DNA from: Glomus cerebriforme
Taxonomy: Eukaryota > Glomeromycota > Glomeromycetes > Glomerales > Glomeraceae
Assembly (NCBI GenBank): GCA_003550305.1
Contig: QKYT01000249.1
Coordinates: forward strand, 125,828-153,531
Reading direction: 5' to 3'
Length of the DNA: 27,704 nucleotides
The notes beneath the pieces were generated by a model that made no database searches, was not told the DNA's origin, and worked only from the letters and a program-made list of their open reading frames with translations. Below, in pieces: positions 9,615 through 18,085 of this stretch; position 1 is the first letter of the stretch, and each line of letters starts with the position of its first letter. A program made the translations under genes and the position numbers.

Positions 9615-9717
9615 TACTTGAACTTTTGGTACTGCAGAAGTTAGTCTAATTATTGAGAAGAAAAAAAAATATGACCAGTATTCTGAACTCAAAAATTTCT
9701 GTATTCCTATCATCCTA

Positions 9718-10421
9718 TCATTTTTCACAATCTGAAAGCCTGTTAAAGAATAATATGAATCTGCACTGATTAACAATACTATCAAAATATTTTAATTTAA
9801 TATATAATCTAGTTTTTCTGATATTTTTATAAGTAAAATTACAACTGCTAAAGTCAAATTGTTGGAGCCTTGAACAAGAACAAATAATATTACAAATTGA
9901 TATTTCAGAGAACTCTTTGTGATTAGAAATATTTAGATTTTCTAATTTATGATATGAATTTGTGATTGCATATAGACCTTTATCAGTTATTAATCCATCA
10001 TTATAGCTTATACCATATGCCTTTTGCAAGTTGAGATACTTCAGATTGGGATATGTTTTTGCTATTTGATTTAATATTTTATCACTAAATCTCGCACTAT
10101 TATATAAATTTAAATGAATTATATTTGGGAACAGGCCTGCAATGCTTTTGAATTTTTTATCTGAAAGTCGATAGTAATGTAAAATTTCTAGATAGGTTAT
10201 ATTCAAGCAATAAACTGGCTTTTGCTTCTCATGTATTATTTTTATAAAATTTTTCATGTATTACTTTTCTTTAACTCAATGCATTTCTATAAAATAGGAG
10301 TATCCCATTTATACCACAATTAGAAAATAAATAGAACGGAATAGAAGGATTTATCTATTACTAAAAAATGTAAAATCTGTTCTAATAGTTCTGGTAAATA
10401 AAAGATGCTTGATTGCGCCAT
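9718..10421 (-). pseudogene. F-box / leucine-rich-repeat protein relic
   Basis: The ATG at 10421 begins MAQSSIFYLPELLEQILHFL, an F-box-like start (LPELL..IL.FL), then LWYKWDTPIL after a stop near 10325. A second stop and a frameshift near 10265 lead into a 179-codon open stretch (10257-9718) with leucine-rich repeats: FPNIIHLNLYNSARFSDKIL, NLKYLNLQKAYGIS, ITDKGLYAITNSYHKLENLN, ICNIICSCSRLQQFDFSSCN. The spacing is that of the Cys-containing LRR family found in AMN1/F-box proteins, which select substrates for SCF ubiquitin ligases. The C-terminus decays after LKYFDSI. The upstream motif at 10443-10468 is shared with two neighbours. F-box/LRR genes are often multi-copy in fungi, so this may be host rather than element derived. 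Confidence 0.7.
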
Positions 10422-10442
10422 AAATAATCTGTATTATACATT

Positions 10443-10468
10443 GTATCTTCAAACGAAAAAATAAAATT
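10443..10468 (-). promoter_or_regulatory. shared T-rich upstream motif, copy 1
   Basis: Minus strand: TTTATTTTTTCGTTTGAAGA, followed by TA, starting about 45 bp and ending about 22 bp before the ATG at 10421 of the F-box/LRR relic. It matches copies 2 and 3 in base order and distance to ATG. It is probably a core promoter or initiator-type element, inferred from repetition alone. Confidence 0.5.
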
Positions 10469-10474
10469 ATGTGA

Positions 10475-10849
10475 TCACTGCTCCAGACTAAGGCTTTTCA
10501 GTATCTCATCTAATGCAAGTGTTTATAAACTATCCATTAAAACTTTAATCTTATTTTCAGATGATAATCCTTTTAATAATACGTATTTAAGAAATTCTTC
10601 ACTATGGCCAAAACTCTTGTTACACTCTTTCAGCTTCAAATAAAAATCCTTGACTGTATTTTCACCTTGAACCAATAACATAGTACAAAAATTAATAAGA
10701 GTCTTTCTTTTGGATCATTTAAGATTTGCTTTACTTTCTCATATATCATTTATACTGTGACACTTTTTTAGATCCTGTACTGGAAGATACTTTAGAATGA
10801 ATGTTATTAATTCAGGTGAAAGACATTCTAGCAAATTAACTATATGCAT
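10475..10849 (-). pseudogene. F-box-like N-terminus with gag-like C-terminus, relic
   Basis: ATG at 10849 opens MHIVNLLECLSPELITFILK, then YLPVQDLKKCHSIND, an F-box-like pattern. Two stops later (near 10740 and 10710) the same frame gives LVQGENTVKDFYLKLKECNK, then FGHSEEFLKYVLLKGLSSEN, resembling the helical core of retrotransposon gag proteins ('esv.dfy.rlk...... fl.gL....'). A TAA at 10523-10525 precedes LALDEILKSLSLEQ and a final TGA at 10475. All pieces lie in one frame, so only point stops separate it from an ORF of about 124 codons. It has a copy of the shared upstream motif 17 bp before its ATG. Both family assignments are by eye and tentative. Confidence 0.5.
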
Positions 10850-10865
10850 TTTTTATATGGTTAGA

Positions 10866-10890
10866 ATATCTTTCAATCGAAAAAATAAAC
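10866..10890 (-). promoter_or_regulatory. shared T-rich upstream motif, copy 2
   Basis: Minus strand: TTTATTTTTTCGATTGAAAG then ATA, ending about 17 bp before the ATG at 10849. It matches copy 1 except for small changes after the TTTTTTCG core. Confidence 0.5.
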
Positions 10891-10905
10891 CTCTATTTAA
10901 CGCTC

Positions 10906-11421
10906 TTAACTATGCAGTAAGATATCATGCAAAGCGCCTGATTTTTTAATTACAAACTGCTTAATCTTTCTCAGTTGTACCTTTCTTCGTTGCTTATGAG
11001 GAACAGCCTTTTATTTTCTTACCTCAATTATCATAATCGAATCAGAATCTTCAAAAAACTAAGACGAATAGGAGAAACCCTTATGCATAATACCTTTCAG
11101 CTTTTTTTTATCAATTATTAAGAGAACTATTTCTTGTATAAAGTTGACCACAGTTTTCCTATCTACATATTTGTCCAAATATTCAGTCTCTAAAAACTTT
11201 ACATCTTTTTCTAATCTTTTTACCATCTTTTTTAAGCTGATATATTTGAAATGATAATTTTCCAATTGTTTCTCAAGTCCTAAAATCTATCTAAAGAGTA
11301 CTTTATATGCTCCTGCATTCTGTTCATTCAGTCCAAATAACTGGGCCATTTTTTCTGCATGCCTGATAACTTTCTGCTCAGTAGGTGCACTATCAGATAA
11401 ATGATTTTGATCAGTTACCAT
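10906..11421 (-). pseudogene. basic coiled-coil protein relic, part of the virus-like block
   Basis: ATG at 11421 starts MVTDQNHLSDSAPTEQKVIR, then HAEKMAQLFGLNEQNAGAY. A TAG at 11287-11289 interrupts before ILGLEKQLENYHFKYISLKK, then MVKRLEKDVKFLETEYLDKY and TVVNFIQEIVLLIIDKKKLK. A second TAG (11059-11061) and a TAA follow, but the same frame continues through FEDSDSIMIIEVRK and a strongly basic KQRRKVQLRKIKQF to a TAA at 10906. Only point stops break about 171 codons. The centre is predicted coiled coil (KQLENYHFKYISLKKMVKRL) and the tail looks nucleic-acid binding. No catalytic motif is seen. It starts 93 bp after the recombinase-like gene on the same strand and has the shared upstream motif. 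The function is unknown. Confidence 0.6.
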
Positions 11422-11448
11422 TTTTGTGATATTTTATATATGTTATAT

Positions 11449-11475
11449 CTTGTTTCAGATGAAAAAATAAAATTT
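11449..11475 (-). promoter_or_regulatory. shared T-rich upstream motif, copy 3
   Basis: Minus strand: TTTATTTTTTCATCTGAAAC followed by AAGATA, ending about 28 bp before the ATG at 11421, with a TATATAAAATA run between. It is the most diverged of the three copies after the TTTTTTC core. Confidence 0.5.
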
Positions 11476-11513
11476 AATAAATGTTATCCCGATCCTTTAA
11501 CCTATATATATGA

Positions 11514-12672
11514 TTAGTTTTCATCAAAGATCTTGATTGTCTTTGTCTCATAAGATTGTCCTCTTTTTCAATAATTTACTATTGTATAGTTTTTTGTGGG
11601 TAAGATATAATTTCTAGAAGCATGTCTAAGTGCTTCACTTGCAATACTCATAGTTTCTGATAAATTCTTTGCTCTATGAACCACAATTGCAAATACCACT
11701 CCTAATTTGTGCAAAAAACTAGAAAGTAGTGGTTTGCCAGTTTCAGAAAGGAATTCATCTTTTTTCAGAAATGTATTAAACCATAATACTCTGGGCTTTT
11801 TAAAGTTTCGTAACTATCTGAAAGAAATTGCTTTCTAAATCCACATAAGCAATTGACTAGCCCACTTCTTGTTCTTTTTAAGTGATCTAAATACTTGAGA
11901 AATGTCTTGTTGTCACTGATTTTTTGCATATTCAGTTACATTTCTATTAGATATATGCAGGGTTTTTATTTCAGCAGGATAGATGCAGAGCATTATCATT
12001 ATATTGGCAAGGGCTTGCAAGTCAAGAACTTTGGATACATCATACACATTCAATTTTTCCCTAACCAATTCTAACATAAAGTAATCTGGGTAATCAATAC
12101 CTTCATTTTCATGTAGCAAACCTTTTTCTTTTTGAATTTTATTAGCTAAGCGGGTTATATCTGAAATTAATATAGCCAAGATAATTTTTTCTGAGACTTT
12201 AAGGTTTTACAACTCTCTTCAAAGCCTAGAGATTCGTGATAAACCAGCACTAGCATTAGAAGCAGATTCAGCTAAGACTTTAGCTATAAATAACTTTTAC
12301 TTTTACTTCACCAAGATTATTCTAAATGATACGCTAGGCCAAATCTCTAATAGTCTCTTTTTGTGAAATTTGGCACACATTTACTATGTCTCCCTCCACT
12401 GGTTCTTCTTCTTGGAGAATATCAGGAATATCTGGAGTATTATGGGATATGGCTTTACCTTTTTTTTAATCAGCCATCAGCTTAAGAATCAATGCAAATA
12501 CATGTTCTTTGCTAAAGTTGTATCTTTTTTGAAATCATTGTTGTGCCTGATCTCTCTTAATTTTATCTGTCAAAAGAATGTTAAATTCTGGTGCATGTTG
12601 AATGAGCTCTTCGATGCTTATTTTGTTATTGAACCCATTTTCTGTTATATATTTAGTAGCGATGTCAGCCAT
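11514..12672 (-). pseudogene. tyrosine-recombinase-like integrase relic
   Basis: ATG at 12672 (MADIATKYITENGFNNKISI) begins about 386 codons. The N-terminal 130 codons hold stops after DQAQQ, LMAD and RDLA; one frameshift near 12285 leads to LFIAKVLAESASNASAGLSR. An open stretch (12179-11913) contains DYPDYFMLELVREKL and LQALANIMIMLCIYPAEIKT, resembling tyrosine-recombinase box I, where the catalytic Arg would lie; here the position reads Tyr. Further on, FNTFLKKDEFLSETGKPLLS and SEALRHASRNYILP, then KNYTIVNY resemble the H-x-x-R...Y end, with stops after EYAKNQ, LLMWI and AISFR. The gene ends at a TAA at 11514. The family call is moderate: fold-level similarity and helix pattern, not a clear R-H-R-Y set. 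It would integrate or resolve a DNA element. It lies between the primase-helicase and coiled-coil relics. Confidence 0.5.
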
Positions 12673-13020
12673 GTTATTATTTGGTAGTATGTAAAATATT
12701 TAGTAATATATAGATTGTTTGATTATATTATGCAGAAAAAAGTTCAATTCAAAAAATTTCCTCAGAGCCATGCTTCTTTAGAAAGAGAAAATATTAGAGA
12801 TGACTGGGATATCTTTTATATATATGCTTAAAAATTGTGGATAGATAGGATATATGAAAAAAAATACATAGTCATGGAATTATATATCGTCTAGTTGTAA
12901 AGAATGAAAATTCCATCCCTATTAATATTAATTAACTCACTCTTATTCACTCTTTACCAAAGCATACCATTCTTCTGGAATATGCTTATTGTTTTTTTCC
13001 ATTTCTCATCAGTATCAAGT
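12673..13020. other. spacer between recombinase-like and primase-helicase relics
   Basis: No ORF. Minus-strand AACTTTTTTCTGCATAATAT sits 55-75 bp before the recombinase ATG. A similar AACTTTTTTTTTCAGAATAT occurs upstream of the primase-helicase relic near 16000. These could be a second class of T-rich upstream motif, but with two copies in an AT-rich window this is weak. Confidence 0.3.
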
Positions 13021-13398
13021 AAATATGGTCAATGGTCCTGAAAGACCATGGTCTTACCAGTCTTACATCATGAAAAGACAGACCAGTCCATCTCAGTATA
13101 GGACCTCAGTCTTTCAGTCTCAAATCACGGGATCAAAGACTAATAAAATTATTAGTTTCACAATCTTTTTAAGACTGATCAGTCTTTATAATTTTTATAA
13201 AGATGACCACTAGCTACTAAATTAATTTTATTTAGTAAAAAAACTATTTATAATATAAAGACTGGTACGAAGACCTATATCAGTCTCAGAACCGGTCCTT
13301 ATTGCACTACAGAAAAAAAAATGCAATCTGGTCCTACAAAATCCTGAGACTGGCAGTTTCGGGACTGAGACAGATCTGTAGAACCATTGATCATCTTT
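13021..13398. mobile_element. 378-bp TIR element with exact 10-bp flanking direct repeats
   Basis: The direct repeat AGTATCAAGT occurs at 13011-13020 and 13399-13408. The element starts AAATATGGTCAATGGTCCTG and its other end, read inward, is AAAGATGATCAATGGTTCTA (16 of 20 identical). The interior is rich in GACTG/CAGTC words and holds the perfect palindrome AAGACTGATCAGTCTT at 13171-13186. No coding capacity. The 10-bp duplication suggests a Mutator-like origin. It lies at the stop codon of the primase-helicase relic, so it inserted just 3' of that gene. Confidence 0.75.
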
Positions 13399-13407
13399 AG
13401 TATCAAG

Positions 13408-15962
13408 TCAGGAGGATGTGACTCCCTTATCTTCAAGAGAACAATAGATAATCTCTTTCTCTATCAGTCTTTCATGTACTGTTATGTCCATATATTTATT
13501 GAGGTCTTCTTCTACCTCTTTTGCATAATCACACATCTGAGAATCAGTTTTCATCCTATTCTGAAATGCAATGGAATTGAGCCTATCTTTTTCCATGATA
13601 GACACAAAGACATCTAGATTTTCTCTAAGTTCAACCACCCTTTTTCTGAGGTGCTCTTCTCACTGAGCTCTGGATAAAAGTATGGCAGATGATACTTTAT
13701 TGATAGGCTTAGAAGAATCACACTTCTCACTTGTTTCTTTTGGAGGCATATTTACCACTTTGCTTGTAGACTCAAAAGAATTGGGAAGCTTGCTAGTCTT
13801 AGGTTTATCGATTACTAGCTCAGATGGTTTAGAAGAAGTATTAAAAGTCTCAGATGTTCCAGATGTTAAGATGATTGGAGCTTTGGCTTGTTTTGCCACA
13901 TAGTCAAAAAGCTCTTGGATTACATTGTCCTGTTTATTTTTTTTCTTATCTTTTTTAGTATTAGATGAAGGCATATTCTTTTTTGGCTGTGACAGAGTTA
14001 TTTTTGGAAAAATAGTTAGTCTCTTTAGGACTGTTTCTGGCATATCAAATATGGGGATATCTGTAAGTTCATTTTGAGATCTCTTGTTTTGCAAACATCT
14101 TATTTTAAGACATATTGGAAAACTCTTCGAGATCACCTAGCCCATATTCACAGAGTTTAGCTACGATCTTGAGGTGGTTGAGAACATATTGCCACTTTTT
14201 TTTTTCTGCTACTTGCTCTTTTATGTTCAATGTTTTTATCTGATAACTTTTTACCATAGTTAATAGTTTTTCTTCATTTTCTTCACACCATTCAAGATAT
14301 TTTTGATATAATACTTTTTTACTTAACTTGACTATACTATTTTCAGTCTAAGAAGCAATATAGTTAATTATAAATTGAATGGGATTAAGAAGCTGTTTGC
14401 GTATTATATCTACTTTCATTTTAGTAGTTAGGATCTCTTGTGGATTCCAATCTAATAGATCAAGACTAAGTAGATAAGCCATAACTATGCTGGGCACATC
14501 AGGATATTCCAGTATTTAGGCTAATTGCTTAAAATATATAATATTATCCTTATATCAAGAAAATACATCAAAGCATACAATACAATGGTTTCCTATTTCT
14601 ATTCAAAGTGGGGTGTTATGATTACTTAGAACTATAAATCTTGCATAATCTTTTATTACTTTAGGTTTGAGATCTTTGCGTTCAATTGTTAAATAACCTT
14701 CTGTAATAAGTAATTTAAGATGATCATTATACTTATACCAATCCCCGCTTGACATACCCATTTTATTTATGACTATTAATTTTTGGGCAATGTAATTATT
14801 AAATTATCCTAATATTTTTCCAAGATCAGAAGTTGCGTAGAAAAGCTTTAGGCTGAAAACTTTTTTACCTATAAAATCTATTAAAATATTTTTTCTGCAT
14901 TCTGAAAGAGACCGTAATACCTGAATTGTACCAGGTTTTTTCAAAGAATATTGAGCTAAATATGCCCACCAATTTCAGAAATACTTATTAAACCCTTCAT
15001 TCTCATTAGAGATTATATTCTTTGCATGCCAAAGAATAGGATTCATAATATCAGGATTAATTATATTTGCCGGCTGAGTTTTGAATCCTAAAAAAAGATT
15101 AAAGAACTTTGTATTAGGTACTAGTATGTTTGGCGAATACGGAAGAAAATTAATATTGCAATAAAGAATTAGACTCTTGATAACTACCTGATCTATTAAA
15201 TTGGTCAACTTTACTGCTTCACCTTCTAACTCAACTAAGCTGACTTCATACTTGGCTAGGTCTAGTTTTAATGACATGTCAAAATAGAGTCTGCCATTTG
15301 TATCTTCCATTTTGAGCACCCATAATCTTAAAGTCAAAAATAGTTCCATCTTTTGGATGAATAACTTTTTTTACATGAATATGTTCTTTTATTTTTCATT
15401 AAATTTGGGCAAACTAAGCATTCGCAAGGAAAATGAATATTTATTTGCAATATTATCTATAATACTTTTTCCCTAAAAAGAGGTTAGAAGTTTCTTATGA
15501 ATGAGCTCAGTGAATACTGCGATCTGAGCGATGTTTGGGAGTCTTATATTGATAATTGAGATATGGAATGATATTTTTTTCGTATCAATACTACTGGCAA
15601 TAGTAATACTATTTTTATTCCACTCTGAAAATATTTCTAGACAAACATTTCTAAAGGCACAATTAAGTAAATCTAATATCTCTTTGTCTGAGAGTTTAGG
15701 GTCAAGGCTGTCATATACTTCTCATGGCAAATCAAAGTTGATAACAGAATAAAGTGGCTTATCTCCATCAATGAATTCATGCAAAGAATAATCTTCACGA
15801 TCTGTGAGTATAGTCTCTATTTCGTCCTCATTGTCTACACTAAGAAATTGCTTCAGTTAACACTATCATCGTGAATTTTATATAGGCATTGACTTATATC
15901 AAAAACTTTAAATTCACAATGGTATAGGGCAGAGGTATCGAAGAAGTCTAAAAGCTCAGAAT
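13408..15962 (-). pseudogene. PrimPol-type primase fused to SF3 helicase, relic
   Basis: About 850 codons, broken by stops and a few frameshifts. N-terminal part: SELLDFFDTSALYHCEFKVF, REDYSLHEFIDGDKPL, then VINFDLP (15725-15747), the archaeo-eukaryotic primase D-x-D motif with Asn in place of the first Asp. SFHIS near 15570 fits the motif II His, and IIDNIANKYSFSLRMLSLPK near 15430 fits the motif III Asp/Arg/Lys block. The helicase half, from FFNLFLGFKTQPANI, runs in one frame with six point stops: NWWAYLAQYSLKKPGTIQVL, a wrecked Walker A (SECRKNIL), QKLIVINKMGMSSGDW, ITEGYLTIERKDL, FIVLSNHNTPL (sensor Asn kept), CIVCFDVFS, VMAYLLSLDLLDW. The Lys/Ser/Pro-rich tail (13660-14136) and the terminal EEHLRKRVVELRENLDVFVS follow. 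Such fusions replicate viruses, plasmids and virus-like transposons. No plain ATG was found at the 5' end. Confidence 0.75.
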
Positions 15963-16485
15963 GTATTATGATATTATGTCACAAATATACAATTCAAGAG
16001 AAAGTATATATTCTGAAAAAAAAAGTTTAAAATAAAAAATAATTCTGAAACATATAATCGATACATAAACAATAATATATAGTTATTAAAAATAGCATTT
16101 TATCGATGTTCTTATATTCTCAGGAGTGGTGAGATTTGCAATCAGAGATGCTATTGGTGAAAAGGATGTCAAATTCATTGAAATTCTCCTTCTCACGTAC
16201 TATGCAATGAATGCGATAAATTAACTTTTTCCAAATATGGTACTTGTAATATTCATACTAAAAAATACTGTAAAATGAAATAGTATTATCAGAAAAAGCT
16301 GATTGACTTAGCTTTAATGTGTGTACTAGTAGGTAATGTAGAGTAAAAATAATACAACTTGATAGGTGAGTCATATCACTAAAAAATCTGTTTTAGTTTT
16401 TTAAGACAAGCTAGGACAGAAACTAGGATAGAAAAAAATAGGCTAAATAGCAATTAAAAGCTGAATTAAAGGGAATTTAAATATC
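15963..16485. other. intergenic DNA with a short Cys-rich fragment
   Basis: At 16192-16270 the plus strand reads HVLCNECDKLTFSKYGTC, then NIHTKKYC, a C-x2-C...C-x3-H arrangement like a small zinc-binding knuckle, ended by a TAG. The preceding frame (AIRDAIGEKDVKFIEIL) would need a shift to join. It is too short to name. The rest has no structure I can support. Confidence 0.3.
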
Positions 16486-16680
16486 TATTCTAGTTGTCCT
16501 AGTTGTTTGAATAAAAATCAAAATTTTTTACTTTTTTTTATTATTTTTTTCCTATGGATCAGATATATTACTGTACTAAAAATAATAGGTATATAGCATA
16601 TATTATATATATATCATAGGATAGATTACAATTTTTTTTTTAGAATTTTTATTTTTATTAGGACAACTAGGATAACTAGA
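16486..16680. repeat. ~195-bp imperfect inverted repeat (fold-back element)
   Basis: Left arm TTCTAGTTGTCCTAGTTGTT (16487-16506) pairs with right arm GGACAACTAGGATAACTAGA (16661-16680), and pairing continues inward through AATAAAAAT-rich sequence. There is no ORF, and no clear target duplication outside. It is probably a small non-autonomous element or fold-back. Confidence 0.5.
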
Positions 16681-16914
16681 TGTAATATAAAATAACAGAT
16701 TAAATTAAAGAAAGAAGCTTTTAGTAACCAAATAGGCTGACTATAGTATATGGAGCTAGTGATAACAAAAAAATCCATTCTATGTTATATTCCAATATGC
16801 CCAAAAATATGTCACCGGAGGTAATATGAATGCACTTTAACGATTTAAACTTTGGGATGCAAAATTAGCTACTTATACCAGCGCAATAATTGGGTTATGC
16901 AAAATAGTACACTT

Positions 16915-17140
16915 CTGGCAATTAAATGGGTTAGTACTATTCTATGGCCAGATTTTTGGACATAAGAACTTGGCATCCAAACTGGCAAAAAATAGAACCT
17001 CTTTCTAATCCCCTGCCAGTTTCATAACAGTTCTATAATAACTTTAGAATACTACCAGGTCGCTACTATGGTGCCAAGTTAAATCCTAAAGATTGGCCAA
17101 AATTATGGCATAATGTTGGCTGAAATTAATTGCAGATCTA
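16915..17140. repeat. ~225-bp imperfect palindromic element
   Basis: The block around 16946-16978 (ggccagatttttggacataa ... ttggcatcc) is answered in reverse complement by 17069-17100 (tggtgccaagtt ... gattggccaa). Outer arms 'ggcaattaaatgg' and 'ttaattgcagatc' also pair. The centre is near 17025. No coding capacity and no target duplication identified. Confidence 0.45.
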
Positions 17141-17499
17141 CTGTGTCACCTGATACGATATTTTTTTTACCATATATTGGCATTTTAATAGATAACAAAA
17201 TAGGTAAAGAAGGGCAGAAATTTCATTATAAAACTTAGAATCCAAATAGGAATAGACAGCCTGCACTTCCAACATAGAACTCAACAACCAATCAACTGAA
17301 GAAGCTCATCAGCACAAATTATATTAAAAAGTATTTATTGACACACAGCACATAATAAAAATAGGCACAACCAGGTTATTTGAACATAGTCATATTTAAA
17401 TTATTTAATCACATGATCATAAATAATAAATAGAAAAATAATGAAGATAATTGATTTCAAAGGCAATGAATATAGTAGGAAAAAATAATAAGATATAAA
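17141..17499. other. AT-rich spacer
   Basis: No gene or clear repeat is seen. The 3' part grades into the TTAGTTATAT minisatellite through TATTTAAATTATTTAATCAC. Confidence 0.4.
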
Positions 17500-17687
17500 A
17501 AAATGTCACATTTAAGTTATTTAATTAGATTATTTAATCACATCTAGATTATTAACTTTAGATTATTTAATTATATTTAAACTATTTAGTTATAGCTAAA
17601 TTATTTAGTTATATCTAGATTATTTAGTTATATTTAAATTATTTAATCATTATATCTAGGTTATTTTATTACTAAATAACCTAATCT
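17500..17687. repeat. ~20-bp minisatellite, TTATTTAGTTATATYTARAT type
   Basis: About nine imperfect units of TTATTTAGTTATATCTAGAT and variants (AATTATATTT, AATCACATCT) follow one another. It ends where the palindrome at 17688 begins, whose arms contain the same TATTTAGT word. Confidence 0.7.
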
Positions 17688-17739
17688 AAGCCGATTATGA
17701 CTAAATAATATAATTATATTATTTAGTCATAATTGGCTT
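17688..17739. repeat. 52-bp near-perfect palindrome
   Basis: The arms are 26 bases each and share AAGCC, ATTATGACTAAATAATATAA; only one position (G at 17693 against T at 17734) fails to pair, and that would be a G-U pair in RNA. There is no spacer between the arms. It lies exactly between two minisatellites. It could extrude as a cruciform or be the remnant of an inverted duplication. Confidence 0.85.
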
Positions 17740-17752
17740 TACTTACTACACC

Positions 17753-18085
17753 AGAGTTTAAATTATAATCAAAGTTTAAAATATCAGAATTTAAATTCAA
17801 GTGTCAGAATTTAAAATTATTTAAAGTTAGAATTTAGTTAGAGTTTGAAATGTCAGAGTTTGAAATTATAGTTATATCAGAGTTTGAAATGTCAGAGTTT
17901 AAAATTATTAAAGTCATAGTTCACGTCAGAGTTTAAAACATCGGAGTTTAAAATTATTAAAAGTGAGAGTTCACGTCAGAGTTTAAAATGTCAAAGTTTA
18001 AAATTATAGAGTCAGAATTCATGTCAGAGTTTAAAATGTCAGAGTTTGAAATTATTAAGGTTAAAGTTAAAATATCAAAAGTTAA
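17753..18085. repeat. ~50-bp minisatellite built of TCAGAGTTTAAAATG subunits
   Basis: Higher-order units of about 48-50 bp (for example those starting cacgtcagag at 17923 and 17972 and catgtcagag at 18019) each contain two 14-17 bp subunits of type GTCAGAGTTTAAAAT followed by ATTATTAAAG. Units at the 5' edge are more diverged. There are no reading frames through the array. Regular spacing with variable units and no unique spacers rules out a CRISPR. Confidence 0.8.

Noticed and set aside
12370..12687. 105-codon plus-strand frame
   Set aside because: It is antisense to the recombinase-like relic, whose minus-strand reading is far more coherent.
9393..15962. Capsid or packaging ATPase genes in the virus-like block
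   Set aside because: No jelly-roll-like or FtsK/A32-type Walker motif could be read in any frame; calling the element a virus is therefore not justified.
17753..18085. CRISPR array
   Set aside because: Units are directly adjacent subrepeats with no unique spacers, and the context is eukaryotic.
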